Source: Methylacidimicrobium fagopyrum
GTDB taxonomy: Bacteria > Verrucomicrobiota > Verrucomicrobiia > Limisphaerales > UBA11358
DNA: 64,000 nucleotides
Assembly: GCA_026225255.1 (NCBI GenBank)
Contig: JAMFSJ010000002.1
Coordinates: 1 to 64,000, forward strand
Direction: 5' to 3'
Shown: piece by piece, positions 8,745-18,495 of the stretch
Layout of the letters: every line of letters starts with the position of its first letter
Position numbering within the stretch: the stretch's first letter is position 1
Notes under the pieces: model-generated
Told to the model about the DNA's origin: nothing
Database searches by the model: none
The model's input: only the letters and a program-made list of their open reading frames with translations
Program-made: the position numbers and the translations under genes

Positions 8745-9631
8745 ATGGCCGCAAAAACTGAAATTCCCGAAAGTCTCAAATCCGATCTGCCGCCCACGAA
8801 ATGGGGCAAAATCCTCGCGGCCACACCGGTCGTGATGGCGGTCATCGCCACGATGCTGGCCGGCCTTGCGTCCAGCGAAATGACGAAGGCGCAATATGAC
8901 CGTTCACTCGGCGCACAGTTGCAACGAAAGCGGGCGACCAGTGGAGTTATTATCAGGCCAAAAAATTGCGCAGCGCCTTTGCCCATAACTCGCTCGACTT
9001 GCTCGCGGCCACGGGCGAAACCCATCCCCTAGCGGCGGTCGCCTTGGGTGATGCGGATGCCGCCACGGTGGCCGCGTTCACTAAAAATGAATTACCCAAG
9101 ACCGCCCCTGCAAAATTTGACGATCTGGTATCGGCGGCGTTGGCGGCGCTGGCGGATTCATTGCCGGAAAAAGAAATTTCTGCCCGGCTCACTAAAATTA
9201 AACCGGAAGCTTTGGGCAACGCCTTGGTGGCGGCCCAACAAGCGGCGTTGGATTTTGATAATGCCACCAAACCCATCGATAAAAATTCCGACCAGCTGGA
9301 TGAAGCACTGATGGCGGGCGATAACTTGGCCTTCCGTAATTTCAGTGCCGCGCGTTTGCGTTACACGGCGGCGCGTTACGACGTGGAAGCGCACCTGAAC
9401 CAGATCATTGCCAGCGTCTATGAATTGCAAGTGCGCCAAAGCAATACTTCCGCCGAGCAACACCATGCGCGCAGCGGAAAGTTTTTTTACGGCATGCTGG
9501 CGGCACAGCTGGCGGTGATCATTGCCACTTTTGCCATCGCGGCTCGAAAGCGAAATTTTTTGTGGTCGGTCGCCGCGGCGGCGGGCTTGGCGGCGGTGTC
9601 ATTTTCCGTTTACGTTTTTCTTTACGTTTAA
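8745..9631 (+). pseudogene. DUF4337-like membrane protein, broken by one frameshift
   Basis: Two ORFs make one protein if one base is added near 8925-8929, in CAACGAAAGCG. Frame 1 reads MAAKTEIPESLKSDLPPTKW, then a membrane segment (ATPVVMAVIATMLAGLAS), and ends at QLQRK. The second frame continues AGDQWSYYQAKKLRSAFAHN and ends in two hydrophobic segments (residues in FFYGMLAAQLAVIIATFAIA and AAAGLAAVSFSVYVFLYV). This layout of one N-terminal and two C-terminal membrane segments around a helical, SYYQAKK-containing region fits the DUF4337 family as I remember it. The restored protein would be about 295 aa. Function is unknown. The break may be genuine decay or a homopolymer consensus error. 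Confidence 0.7.
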
Positions 9632-10237
9632 CCAAACTTGTGGCTGGGCGGATCCGCCGGTCGGCAGGTCGGGCAGTTCAGCTCCGGAATAATTTTGCCG
9701 CTATTCTTTCCGCGGCCATAACAATTAAAACTCGTCGCCAGAATTCCGATCGTGGATGATGACGATTTCGTTTAGCCCTTTTCTTATTTTTCGGGCGGCG
9801 GGTTAATCGGTGTTCAAATTGTCCACTTATCGGCCAATCATTGTCTCAAAATCAATCCGCTCAAAAAAAGATGGGTGGTATTGGCCTGCCGACACACCAG
9901 ACCCGTTTTCATTGTTCGTAAATTTTTGTTTTTTATCACTGCCAAAATCCGGACCAAATTATTTTGCAACAATTTTTCTATCAACAAGTTATAAGTTTTA
10001 TTAAAAAATTAATAATTTTAAAACAGTCAAACAGCTCTTTTTTTCGAGATTTTACAATTAAATGGCATTAGATTCGCTTTTGATAAATCGTAATGAAAAT
10101 TCGCGATCTCATTCTTTTGAAAGCCAAGTCATGTTTGATTTCGTTGCTAGTATCGCTGGCCGCCCACGATAAATTTGAAGGTCTAAATCTATTACTTGTC
10201 GCTCCTCGCTAAAACTTCATTGCCGTTATTTTGATTT
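9632..10237. other. AT-rich intergenic region without a recognised gene
   Basis: The 606 bp between the DUF4337-like gene and the LRR protein gene become strongly AT-rich from about 9800 to 10080. The only track ORF (9810-10004, 64 aa) has no family features and was not accepted. No tRNA, convincing terminator or repeat was seen. The AT-rich part may hold the promoter of the LRR gene. Confidence 0.5.
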
Positions 10238-12969
10238 ATGAAATGCATTACTCGGTTTTTATTTGTCTGTAGTCTGGGTCTCGTCGGTCTGATCAGTCCG
10301 CTCACGACGTCCGCCCAATTTACCTTCACCACCAATAGCGGGGCCATCACCATAACCGGCTATTCTGGCACGGCGCCGGCCATATTGGTGATTCCTGATA
10401 CCACGAATGGCCTGCCAGTGGTTAGCCTTGCCAACAATACGTTGATGAACCAAATAGCCCTAAAAAGCGTGACCATAGGTAATAACATCACCAATATTGG
10501 CTCATCTGCGTTTAGGCAGTGCTTATCCTTGACGAACGTGACGATACCGAATGGCGTCATCACGCTCGGCACATTTGCCTTCTATAATTGTTCTTCCCTG
10601 CTTAACGTGGCGATTCCTGCCAGCGTCACCAACTTGGTTGGGTCGCTTGCCGGTAGCTATTTGACGAATGTCACCGTCGACCCGGCGAATCCGGTCTATG
10701 CCAGTTCAAACGGAGTGATTTTCAATAAGGCAATGACCACATTAGTCGCCTTTCCAGCGGGGCGAAGTGGCAATTACACCCCGCCCAATACGGTCACCAA
10801 CCTGGGCGTGCAGGCGTTTTCTTACTGTGCTTACTTGAAGAATGTGGACCTTGGCACCAATCTCAGCCAGATTGCAAACAATGCGTTTGAAGCGTCCGGG
10901 CTGACGAACCTAACGCTTCCTAACAGTCTGGTTTCCATCGGACAATATGCCTTCCAGAATTGCGGCGGCATCCTGAATGCGATCATTCCTGATAGTGTCA
11001 CTAATCTTGGGCCGTATGCATTTAGTCCGTGTAATGGCCTGACGAATGCGATGGTTGGTAATGGGGTTACCATCGTGGATAATGTCTTTAAATCCTGCTC
11101 CAATCTGAAAAATGTAATTCTTGGCAATAGCGTCGCCAATATCGGGAGCCAAGCGTTTTCTGGCTGCAGCAGTCTGACAAATATAACACTGCCCAATAGC
11201 CTCACCAACATTACTAGTCTGGCATTTTATTACTGCCCGAACCTGAAAAATGTGACGCTGCCCATCAACCTGACCAATCTGACCGGTCTGACATTTTACT
11301 TAAGCGGCGTAACCAATTTTGCCGTGGACCCGGCGAATCCGGTTTATAGCAGCGTCAACGGGTTGGTGTTCGATAAAACATGGCAGACTAATCTGATTCT
11401 CGCCCCACCAGTTTTAAGCGCCAACTTTCCCATTCCTGGCAATACCATCAGCATCGGGGATTCTGCGTTTCGGTATAGCACCGGCATCACGAATTTATTT
11501 ATTGGCAACAACGTAACGACCATTGGCGTCAATGGATTTTATAACATAGCTGGCTTGCAGACCGTGACTATCGGCAATAGCGTCACTACCTTCAAGAGCG
11601 GTGCGTTTTCACAATGCCCCAGCCTCGCGAACGTGATTATTGGCAATAGCCTCACGAATATTAGCGACTCGGCTTTTACCTACTGCGTTAAACTGACGAA
11701 TGTAACCCTGGGCAGCAGCGTTAGCACCATTGGTAGTTCGACATTTTTGGGATGTCTTGGCCTGACCATGTGATCTTTCCTAATAGCTTGATCAGCATTG
11801 GATCGGGGGCATTTCAAAACTGCTCTAATTTGGCGAGTGCGATCATTCCGAACAGCGTCACTGGGATTGCCAGCTCGGCATTTTCCCAATGTTCCGGCCT
11901 GACCAATCTAACCTTGGGCAACAGCGTCACCTCGATCGGGAGCCTTGCCTTTGTCGCCTGCTTTGGTTTAAGGAATTTAGTCATTCCTAACAGTGTCAGC
12001 AACCTCATGAGTCAAGCGTTTCAATCCTGCACCAACTTAACGAGCGTGAGTATCGGGCGTGGTGTCACCGCCATCGGGGCTTCTGCCTTTCAATCCTGCT
12101 CCAACTTGACCGCTGTTTATTTTGCCGGCAATGCACCCACGCCGACCAATACGATCTCGGTTTTTACCAATACCTTGGTTACGGTCTACTATCAACCGGG
12201 CACGACTGGTTGGGGGGCGATATTTGATGGACGGCCCACGGTGTTATATGCCGGCGCATTATCGGTGATGAATAATCTTGGGGCGACGTGGTCATTGGAC
12301 GGTGGAAGTTTTACCAACGCCAGCGGGGCCACCCGCTCCAGCCTGATCGTCACCAACCACACGATCATCTTCAACCCGGTCAACGGCTATGCCACGCCCT
12401 CCAATCAAATCGTCGCCGTGGGCTTCAATCTCACCAACAGCATTGTGGGAAATTATGTGGCCGTGCTCACCGCCAACAATGTGGTTTACAACCGCAACCA
12501 ATTGGTGGCTTGGCAATTACGACTGAGTGATTTGCTTGCGAATGTTACCGACCCCTCTAGCAATGTGGTGTCCCTCGCGAGCCTCGGTATCAGCACCAAC
12601 GGGGTGACGCTTGCGATTCGGAATGGCTATCTCCAATACTACAACACCAATCTGGTGAACGACCGGTTCACCTACACCGTTACTAATTCTATTGGCGACA
12701 CGGCTTCGGGCATCATCACCTTGACGGCGGCGTCCGCGCAAGCCTTGGGTGGGCAGGTGAACAGCCTGACCGTGAGCGGTGGCATCGCCACCCTTAACTT
12801 TGCGGGGATTGCCAACTACCGTTACCAGATTCAAGTAACCACCAACCTTGCGGGCAGCTGGACGACGTTGTTAACCACTAATGCGTCGGCCAGTGGCGTA
12901 TTCCACTATATCGATACCAACCCACCTGTCGGTGCCGCCTTTTACCGCCTGCTGTGGGCCGGCAACTGA
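10238..12969 (+). pseudogene. BspA-type leucine-rich-repeat surface protein, interrupted by one missing base
   Basis: Two overlapping ORFs (10238-11773 and 11752-12969) form one protein of about 910 aa once one A is restored between 11767 and 11768: the ACCATGTGA seen there would read ACC-AAT-GTG, giving the LTNV that every other repeat has. A signal peptide (MKCITRFLFVCSLGLVGLIS) is followed by about twenty repeats of roughly 23 aa with the pattern IGxxAFxxCxxLTNVxIPNSVT, the LRR_5/BspA type found in secreted or surface proteins. The C-terminal 250 aa are Thr/Asn-rich beta domains ending YRYQIQVTTNLAGSWTTL. The role is probably adhesion or cell-surface display. A PEP-CTERM gene follows 36 bp downstream. 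Confidence 0.8.
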
Positions 12970-13005
12970 ACCACCACCCTCAATTAAAAACAAAATAATA
13001 AAACT

Positions 13006-13698
13006 ATGAATACCAAGATCAAGGTCGTCGCGTTAGGCTGCTTGCTGGCGGCCTCAGCTGTGTCGGCGGACACGTTTAGTTCTACCAACGTCCTGACCAT
13101 TCCCAATGGCAATCCGACCGGGATCATGGACACCATTAGCGTCAGCAATGTCGCTTGGAACATTGCCAACATCCAGATCAGTCTGGATATCGCCGGTGGT
13201 TACAACGGGAGCTTGTATGCCACGCTGACGGGCCCCAGCGGACAAAAGGCGGTTTTATTGAACCGCGTCGGTGTGTCTTCGACCAATACGTTCGGCTTTG
13301 CGGATGCGGGCATCAACTTGACGTTGGATGACGGCGTTGCCAACAGCGGCAACATCCATGGCTATGGCAATGGTAGCTACAGCCTTAACGGCAACGGACA
13401 AGTCACCGGAACTTGGGGTGCTGACGGACGGGACATTGACCCGCAATCTTCCCCCGCCACGTTTGATAGCGCCGCCACCTTGGCCAACTTGAGTTTGTTC
13501 ACGGGCAGTGACGCTAATGGCAGCTGGACCTTGTTTGTGGGAAACTTGGTGGGCGGTGGTGGCGCACCCGCGACCTTGAATGGCTGGAGCCTGGACATCA
13601 CACCAGTGCCGGAACCCGCCACCGGCGCGTTGCTTGGTTTGAGCGCGCTCGCCTTGCTGGGCTGGTGGAAGTTATCTCGGAGAAGTCGTTCCGCTTAA
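13006..13698 (+). CDS. PEP-CTERM protein with P-domain-like fold
   Basis: The product is an exported protein with a 22-aa signal peptide ending ASAVSA-DT. The mature part (IPNGNPTGIMDTISVSNVAW, then DIAGGYNGSLYATLTGPSG and the late SDANGSWTLFVGNLVGGGGA) resembles the proprotein-convertase P-domain beta-jelly roll. The C-terminus PVPEPATGALLGLSALALLG with a basic tail (KLSRRSRSA) is a textbook PEP-CTERM sorting signal, processed in other bacteria by an exosortase after export and linked to extracellular polysaccharide. It follows the LRR protein by 36 bp and may share its transcript. No exosortase gene is in the window. Confidence 0.85.
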   Translation: MNTKIKVVALGCLLAASAVSADTFSSTNVLTIPNGNPTGIMDTISVSNVAWNIANIQISLDIAGGYNGSLYATLTGPSGQKAVLLNRVGVSSTNTFGFADAGINLTLDDGVANSGNIHGYGNGSYSLNGNGQVTGTWGADGRDIDPQSSPATFDSAATLANLSLFTGSDANGSWTLFVGNLVGGGGAPATLNGWSLDITPVPEPATGALLGLSALALLGWWKLSRRSRSA

Positions 13699-13732
13699 TT
13701 TTTTGGGACGCGCTGCACCGCGCATTTCCGTT

Positions 13733-14986
13733 TCAGACGGGCACGATGCGGGCAGTCAGCCGGAATTTTCCGGACGCGGCCGGCACCAAAGTTTTCATCG
13801 CTTCGGTTTGGATGGCAAATCCGAGCAGTGACTCCAAACGCGCAGTAACTTTTTGTAGATCAGCTTCCGTTGGGACGATTGCGTCCGGCACGAAACGCAA
13901 CGTGCCATCACCGTTTTCTTCCTGCCGCAATTCATAATGCGCGAAGCCATTCGCGCCGGCGAAACATTGATCCACTTGCCACGTCGTCACGCGTTGGCCA
14001 TCGCGGGCCGTCAGCACATCGCGGGCGCGACCGTGGACGGTGTAGCTATTGCCGTAAGGCGTTTCCGTTTTTTGTGCAAGGTCGCCGATGCGATATCGCA
14101 GCAACGGCATAAAATCATTGGTCAACGTCGTCACAATCAACGCGCCGATGCCAGCCGCGTCGGCGTCCACGAGTTCCAGAAACGCAGTTTCGTAGGCAGG
14201 CTTCATTTCTCCCACCGTGTTTTCCATCAGCAAATGACCGGTCTCCGTTGAACCGTAGAGATTGAAGACCGGCACGCCGAAAACGCGCGCGAGAATTTTT
14301 TTGTGCACTACGCTGACAAATTCGTAGCTGCACAAAATGAATTTGAGCGACGGAAACGTGATGCCGTTCGCTTCGCAATACAATGCGAAGCGCATGCCGT
14401 GCACCGGATCCACGTCGAGAAATTGCGGTGCCCAATCAATGATCTCCGCCGCCATGTGCGCCAATTCTTTTTCGCTCAACAAAAACGGAATGCGGGCGAG
14501 ATTGACGAAGAGCGCGTTGCCGATCGTGCGTTGATCACGCGACATCCAGACGGTCGGACACGTCAGGCCGTTGCACGCAGGCGACGTGATCGTTGCGCGG
14601 CGAATGTCGGGATGTTCATCCAAAACAGCAGCGACAAAATCATTCAAGCGCAACGCAGTTTCTTCCTGAGCATTCCACCAGCCGCGCGCGAAGATCACCG
14701 GCAAGCGTTCTTCCGACGTTCCCGACGTGTGTTCGAGCTCGATCAAATTTTTTTCGAGCAACGTTTCGACGGTTTCGTTGTCGGGCAGAAAATTACGCGG
14801 AAAATCCGTGCGCATCTCCCGCTTGGCGATCAGTGGGAGGGTTTTGAAGCAGTCCAAGGCGAAGCTTTTGCATTCCGTGCGGGACAATTGGTTTCGATAT
14901 AAAGGCACGGTTCGCCAACGCGGCAAGAGCTCTTCCAATCGCGCGAGTTGACTCGTTTCGTGGATCATTTCCGGGGTCGCGAGCAT
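13733..14986 (-). CDS. Adenylate-forming enzyme of the PaaK (phenylacetate-CoA ligase) type
   Basis: The product of about 417 aa has the AMP-binding P-loop-like LEHTSGTSEERLPV (about residue 95), the core YGSTETGHLL, and YRIGDLAQKTE, in the order seen in phenylacetate-CoA ligase-like adenylate-forming enzymes. These activate a carboxylate with ATP to an acyl-AMP and normally transfer it to CoA or a carrier protein. The track start is TTG at 15019; ATG 14986 (MLATPEMIHETSQL) is used here. It stands alone between convergent and divergent neighbours, but an aryl-polyene-like ketosynthase operon lies 5 kb away, so it could activate an aromatic starter acid. The substrate is not deducible. Confidence 0.78.
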   Translation of the reverse strand: MLATPEMIHETSQLARLEELLPRWRTVPLYRNQLSRTECKSFALDCFKTLPLIAKREMRTDFPRNFLPDNETVETLLEKNLIELEHTSGTSEERLPVIFARGWWNAQEETALRLNDFVAAVLDEHPDIRRATITSPACNGLTCPTVWMSRDQRTIGNALFVNLARIPFLLSEKELAHMAAEIIDWAPQFLDVDPVHGMRFALYCEANGITFPSLKFILCSYEFVSVVHKKILARVFGVPVFNLYGSTETGHLLMENTVGEMKPAYETAFLELVDADAAGIGALIVTTLTNDFMPLLRYRIGDLAQKTETPYGNSYTVHGRARDVLTARDGQRVTTWQVDQCFAGANGFAHYELRQEENGDGTLRFVPDAIVPTEADLQKVTARLESLLGFAIQTEAMKTLVPAASGKFRLTARIVPV

Positions 14987-15264
14987 GCGGCAATATACAC
15001 GCGAATGCAAGAATGCCAAACGGTCGGGCGAATAATTTCAAGGGGCAACGTTTTTAACCCGAAAGGCTCGGAATTCGCGAACGTAAAATCAAAATGGTGA
15101 CGGCCCACGCCGCGCCCGTTGCTGCGGGGGCGATAATTCATTTTAATTTTGAACGAAACTCTTTGTTCCTTTGCCTGTTCAATATTAACGCGCTGGAAAT
15201 TTTGTTGGCCGGAACGAGATTTTTCCGGTTACACTGGCGTCAGAAGTCTGCCCGACAGAACGTA

Positions 15265-16212
15265 ATGATCGAAGTTTCCAATTTAACGAAACGCTACGGT
15301 GGCCGCACGGCGGTGAACGATATTTCGTTCACGGTTGCGCGCGGCGAAATCGTCGGCTTGCTCGGCCCGAACGGCGCGGGCAAAAGCACGACGATGCGGA
15401 TACTTTCCGGCTTCATGCCGGGCACCAGCGGCACGGTGCGCGTGGCGGGCTTCGACGTCTTTCACGATGCGGACGAAGTGCGGCGGCGCATCGGTTATTT
15501 GCCGGAAAATAATCCGCTCTATCTCGAAATGCGGGTGCGCGAATATCTGAAATTTCGCGCGCGGCTCAAAGGTCTCGGTTGGAAAAAATCCCGGGATCGC
15601 GTGGCCACGGTGATGGAGCAATGCAGTCTGACGGACGTTCATCGTCGCGTCATCGGCCAACTTTCCAAAGGCTATCGGCAACGCGTCGGCCTCGCGGACG
15701 CGCTGGTGCATGAGCCGGAATTAATTATTTTGGACGAACCGACCATCGGCCTGGATCCCCATCAAATTCGTTCGGTGCGCACGCTGATCAAAAGTCTCGC
15801 GGGCAAACACACGGTCTTGATTTCAACGCACATTTTGCCGGAAGTGGAAATGATGTGCGGGCGTATCTTGATCATGTTTGGGGGAAAAGTTTTAGCCTCG
15901 GACACGCCGGAAAATTTACAACGTCGCATGGCGGGCGGCAGCCAGGTCATCGCGGAAATCGCCGCGCCGGAAGCGCTGTTGCGGGCCGCGTGGGAGCTGT
16001 TGCCGGAAGTGGAACAATTTGATGTCTCGCCGAGTGAAGGCGATTATCTGCGCTGCGCTTTGACGCCGCGCGAAGGTTTTGATTTGCGCCCGATCATCGC
16101 GAATCTGGCGCGCGAAAAAGGCTGGCCGTTACGCGAATTGACGCGCAGCCGCCATTCGCTCGAAGATATTTACGTGCAAGTGACCAAACCGATCACGGAG
16201 GAAGTGGAATGA
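15265..16212 (+). CDS. ABC transporter ATP-binding protein, GldA-like
   Basis: This 315-aa protein is the ATPase of a four-gene ABC operon. It shows Walker A GPNGAGKST (about residues 34-42), the signature LSKGYRQRVGLADAL, Walker B LIILDEPTIGLDP, and the switch His in ISTHILPE. An accessory C-terminal domain of about 90 aa follows, as in GldA and other drug/Nos-type exporters. The track ORF starts at 15094, but the ATG at 15265 (MIEVSNLTKRYGG) is the family N-terminus. The stop overlaps the permease start as ATGA. In Bacteroidetes the gldA/F/G set is required for gliding; in other phyla its role is unclear. Confidence 0.92.
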   Translation: MIEVSNLTKRYGGRTAVNDISFTVARGEIVGLLGPNGAGKSTTMRILSGFMPGTSGTVRVAGFDVFHDADEVRRRIGYLPENNPLYLEMRVREYLKFRARLKGLGWKKSRDRVATVMEQCSLTDVHRRVIGQLSKGYRQRVGLADALVHEPELIILDEPTIGLDPHQIRSVRTLIKSLAGKHTVLISTHILPEVEMMCGRILIMFGGKVLASDTPENLQRRMAGGSQVIAEIAAPEALLRAAWELLPEVEQFDVSPSEGDYLRCALTPREGFDLRPIIANLAREKGWPLRELTRSRHSLEDIYVQVTKPITEEVE

Positions 16213-16970
16213 GCGTTTTTTGGACGTTGTTGCGGCGCGAGTTGGCGTCGTTTTTTTTATCGGTGTCCGGTTACGTTATCATTGCGGCGATCACGCTGCT
16301 GATCGGCTTAAGTTTTGTGGTGTTGACGATCACGCTCGGCAACGCGCCGTTCACCGCGCCGGTGACGGAAATGTTTTACAGCACGTTTTTCTTCTGGCTC
16401 ATCTTGTTGCTGGCGGCGCCGGTGATCACGATGCGTTTGTTCGCGCTGGAACGCGCGAGCGGCACGTTTGAAACCTTGATGACGACGTTGGTGAGCGATG
16501 GGCAAGTCGTCATGGCCAAGTTTCTGGCGGCGATTATTTTCTACATGGTCGCGTGGCTGCCGTTGCTCGCGTGCCTGTTCATCGTGCAACATTTTGCGAA
16601 TCAAGCGGGCGCGTTGGGCACCGGCACGGTGGGCGGAATGTATCTGGGAATTTTCCTGATCGGTTGCGTTTTCCTTTCGCTCGGCTGTCTCGCCTCGGCC
16701 CTTTCGCAAAGCCAAATGACCGCGGCGATGATCAGCTTTGTGCTGGGCGTGGGTCTGTTTTCGCTGGGGTTTTTGGCGAAGGCGGCGCAATCGAAAATCG
16801 GCGACGGCCATTGGCAGACGCAGGCGTTATCGTATTTCAATCTGTTCGACCAGATGCACGATTTCGCGCGGGGCGTGGTGGATACGCGGGCAATGGTTTT
16901 TTATGTGACCGCCACGTTTTTATTTTTGTTCCTGACCTTGCGCGTGGTGGAAAGCCGCCGTTGGAAATGA
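16209..16970 (+). CDS. ABC transporter permease, GldF-like
   Basis: This 253-aa integral membrane protein has six hydrophobic segments, for example YVIIAAITLLIGLSFVVLTI and FFFWLILLLAAPVITMRLFA. The segment ITMRLFALERASGTFETLMT is a signature of ABC-2 type permeases that pair with GldA/NatA-type ATPases. The start overlaps the gldA-like stop by 4 nt and the next gene begins one base after its stop, so the operon is tightly coupled. With the ATPase it should form the membrane core of an exporter or of a mechanical ABC system. The transported substrate is unknown. Confidence 0.9.
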   Translation: MSVFWTLLRRELASFFLSVSGYVIIAAITLLIGLSFVVLTITLGNAPFTAPVTEMFYSTFFFWLILLLAAPVITMRLFALERASGTFETLMTTLVSDGQVVMAKFLAAIIFYMVAWLPLLACLFIVQHFANQAGALGTGTVGGMYLGIFLIGCVFLSLGCLASALSQSQMTAAMISFVLGVGLFSLGFLAKAAQSKIGDGHWQTQALSYFNLFDQMHDFARGVVDTRAMVFYVTATFLFLFLTLRVVESRRWK

Positions 16971-16971
16971 C

Positions 16972-18495
16972 ATGAGCGACACGCCTAAATCCCCCCGCAG
17001 TTTCTCGCCCGCGAACCGCCTGAAAATCGGTTTCGACAAGCTCGTGCGCACGGGGCTCGTGCTCGCCGTCGCGGTCATGCTGAATTATCTCGGCACCCAG
17101 TTTTCCCACCGGTTTTATTTAAGCTCGCAGACGAATGTCGGCCTGTCTTCGCAGAGTTTGACCATCCTGCATTCGTTGACGAACCGGATGACCGTGACGT
17201 TGTATTACGACACGCACGATCAAAATAATTTTTATTCCACGCTCCTCGCGCTGGCGAACACGTATGCCGAAGCGAATAAAAATATTTTCATCCACACCGT
17301 GGATTACGTGAGCAATCCCGGCGACGCGGCCAAGGTGAAGGAGCAATATCATTTGCCCGGCGACGCCCAGAGTCCGAACTCGCCGCCCGCGAAAGACCTG
17401 ATCATTTTCGACAGCCCGGGGCGGGTTCCGATCGTGATTCCCGGCGCGGCGATCGTGCAATTCCAGACCGTGCAGATAGCGAAGAATGATCCGGACTTCG
17501 ACCCGAGCGAGCAGAAAATGCAGCTCCGCAAAAAACCCGTGCTGTTCAACGGGGAAGCCATGTTCACCGCCAAGTTGCTTGCGCTCGCCAAGTCGGAGCC
17601 CTTCAAGGCTTACTTTTTGAAAGGCGACGGCGAATCGTCGTTAAGTGATAGCGGTAATTTTGGTTTCACCCAATTCGGTTTGCAACTCGCACAGAATTTT
17701 ATCTACGTCCAGAACCTTGAATTGGCTGGCAATAAGTCAATGCCGGCGGATTGCAACCTGCTCATCATCGCCGCGCCGACGACGATGCTGGCGCCGACCG
17801 ACCTGCAAAAAATTGATCAATATCTCGCGGAAGGCGGCAAGCTGTTCATGATTTTCAATTATCAATCCATTGAGCATCCCTCCGGCCTGGAACCGATCTT
17901 GCAAAAATGGGGCGTCAATGTTCTAAACGATTATGTGAAAGATCCGGACTTTTCCATCACGGGCGACGATATTAAAATCCGCAACTTCAATCTGAAATCA
18001 TTTGTCGCCCCGCTCACGGAACTGTCATTGCAGATCGTCCGTCCGCTGCCGATCACGAAAGTGGATTGGCAAAATCCGCCGGCGAATCCGCCGGAAGTGA
18101 CTGAGCTCGCGTTCACCAGCGACGGCGCGCTCCTCGCGCACGATTCCGTCGCCGCCCCGCACCGTTATCCCGTGATCGCATCGGTCGAACAAAAACCTGT
18201 TGCGGGCGCGGCCAATCCGCGCGGCAACACGCGCATCGTCGTCGTGGGTGATTCCGTTTTCCTGGGCAATTATTACATCCAAGGTGGTGGCAACCGTGAT
18301 TTCGTGAGCTACGCGGCCAACTGGTTGCTCGACCGTCAGGAATTGCTCGGCGGCATCAGCTCACGTTCCATCACGGAATACCGCTTACAGCTCACGCGCA
18401 AACAAGGGCAGCAACTCAATTGGCTTTTGCTCGGTGCCTTGCCCGGCAGCGTGTTGCTTTTGGGCTGGTTCGTCTGGCTCGTGCGTCGCAAATGA
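16972..18495 (+). CDS. GldG-like ABC auxiliary protein
   Basis: The 507-aa protein starts with a cytoplasmic basic stretch, then one membrane segment (TGLVLAVAVMLNYLGTQF). A large periplasmic part begins LSSQTNVGLSSQSLTILHSL, typical of the GldG / ABC_transp_aux family, including the TVTLYYDTHD strand and a NLLIIAAPTTMLAPTDL region. A C-terminal membrane anchor (NWLLLGALPGSVLLLGWFVWLV) closes it. It sits between the permease and a DUF4340 protein, the standard gene order for this system in many phyla. It probably assembles with the permease at the periplasmic face. Exact function outside Bacteroidetes is not established. Confidence 0.87.
   Translation: MSDTPKSPRSFSPANRLKIGFDKLVRTGLVLAVAVMLNYLGTQFSHRFYLSSQTNVGLSSQSLTILHSLTNRMTVTLYYDTHDQNNFYSTLLALANTYAEANKNIFIHTVDYVSNPGDAAKVKEQYHLPGDAQSPNSPPAKDLIIFDSPGRVPIVIPGAAIVQFQTVQIAKNDPDFDPSEQKMQLRKKPVLFNGEAMFTAKLLALAKSEPFKAYFLKGDGESSLSDSGNFGFTQFGLQLAQNFIYVQNLELAGNKSMPADCNLLIIAAPTTMLAPTDLQKIDQYLAEGGKLFMIFNYQSIEHPSGLEPILQKWGVNVLNDYVKDPDFSITGDDIKIRNFNLKSFVAPLTELSLQIVRPLPITKVDWQNPPANPPEVTELAFTSDGALLAHDSVAAPHRYPVIASVEQKPVAGAANPRGNTRIVVVGDSVFLGNYYIQGGGNRDFVSYAANWLLDRQELLGGISSRSITEYRLQLTRKQGQQLNWLLLGALPGSVLLLGWFVWLVRRK

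Noticed and set aside
9810-10004. 64-aa ORF in the AT-rich gap
   Set aside because: No motif, start signal or conserved context; it is likely chance in AT-rich DNA.
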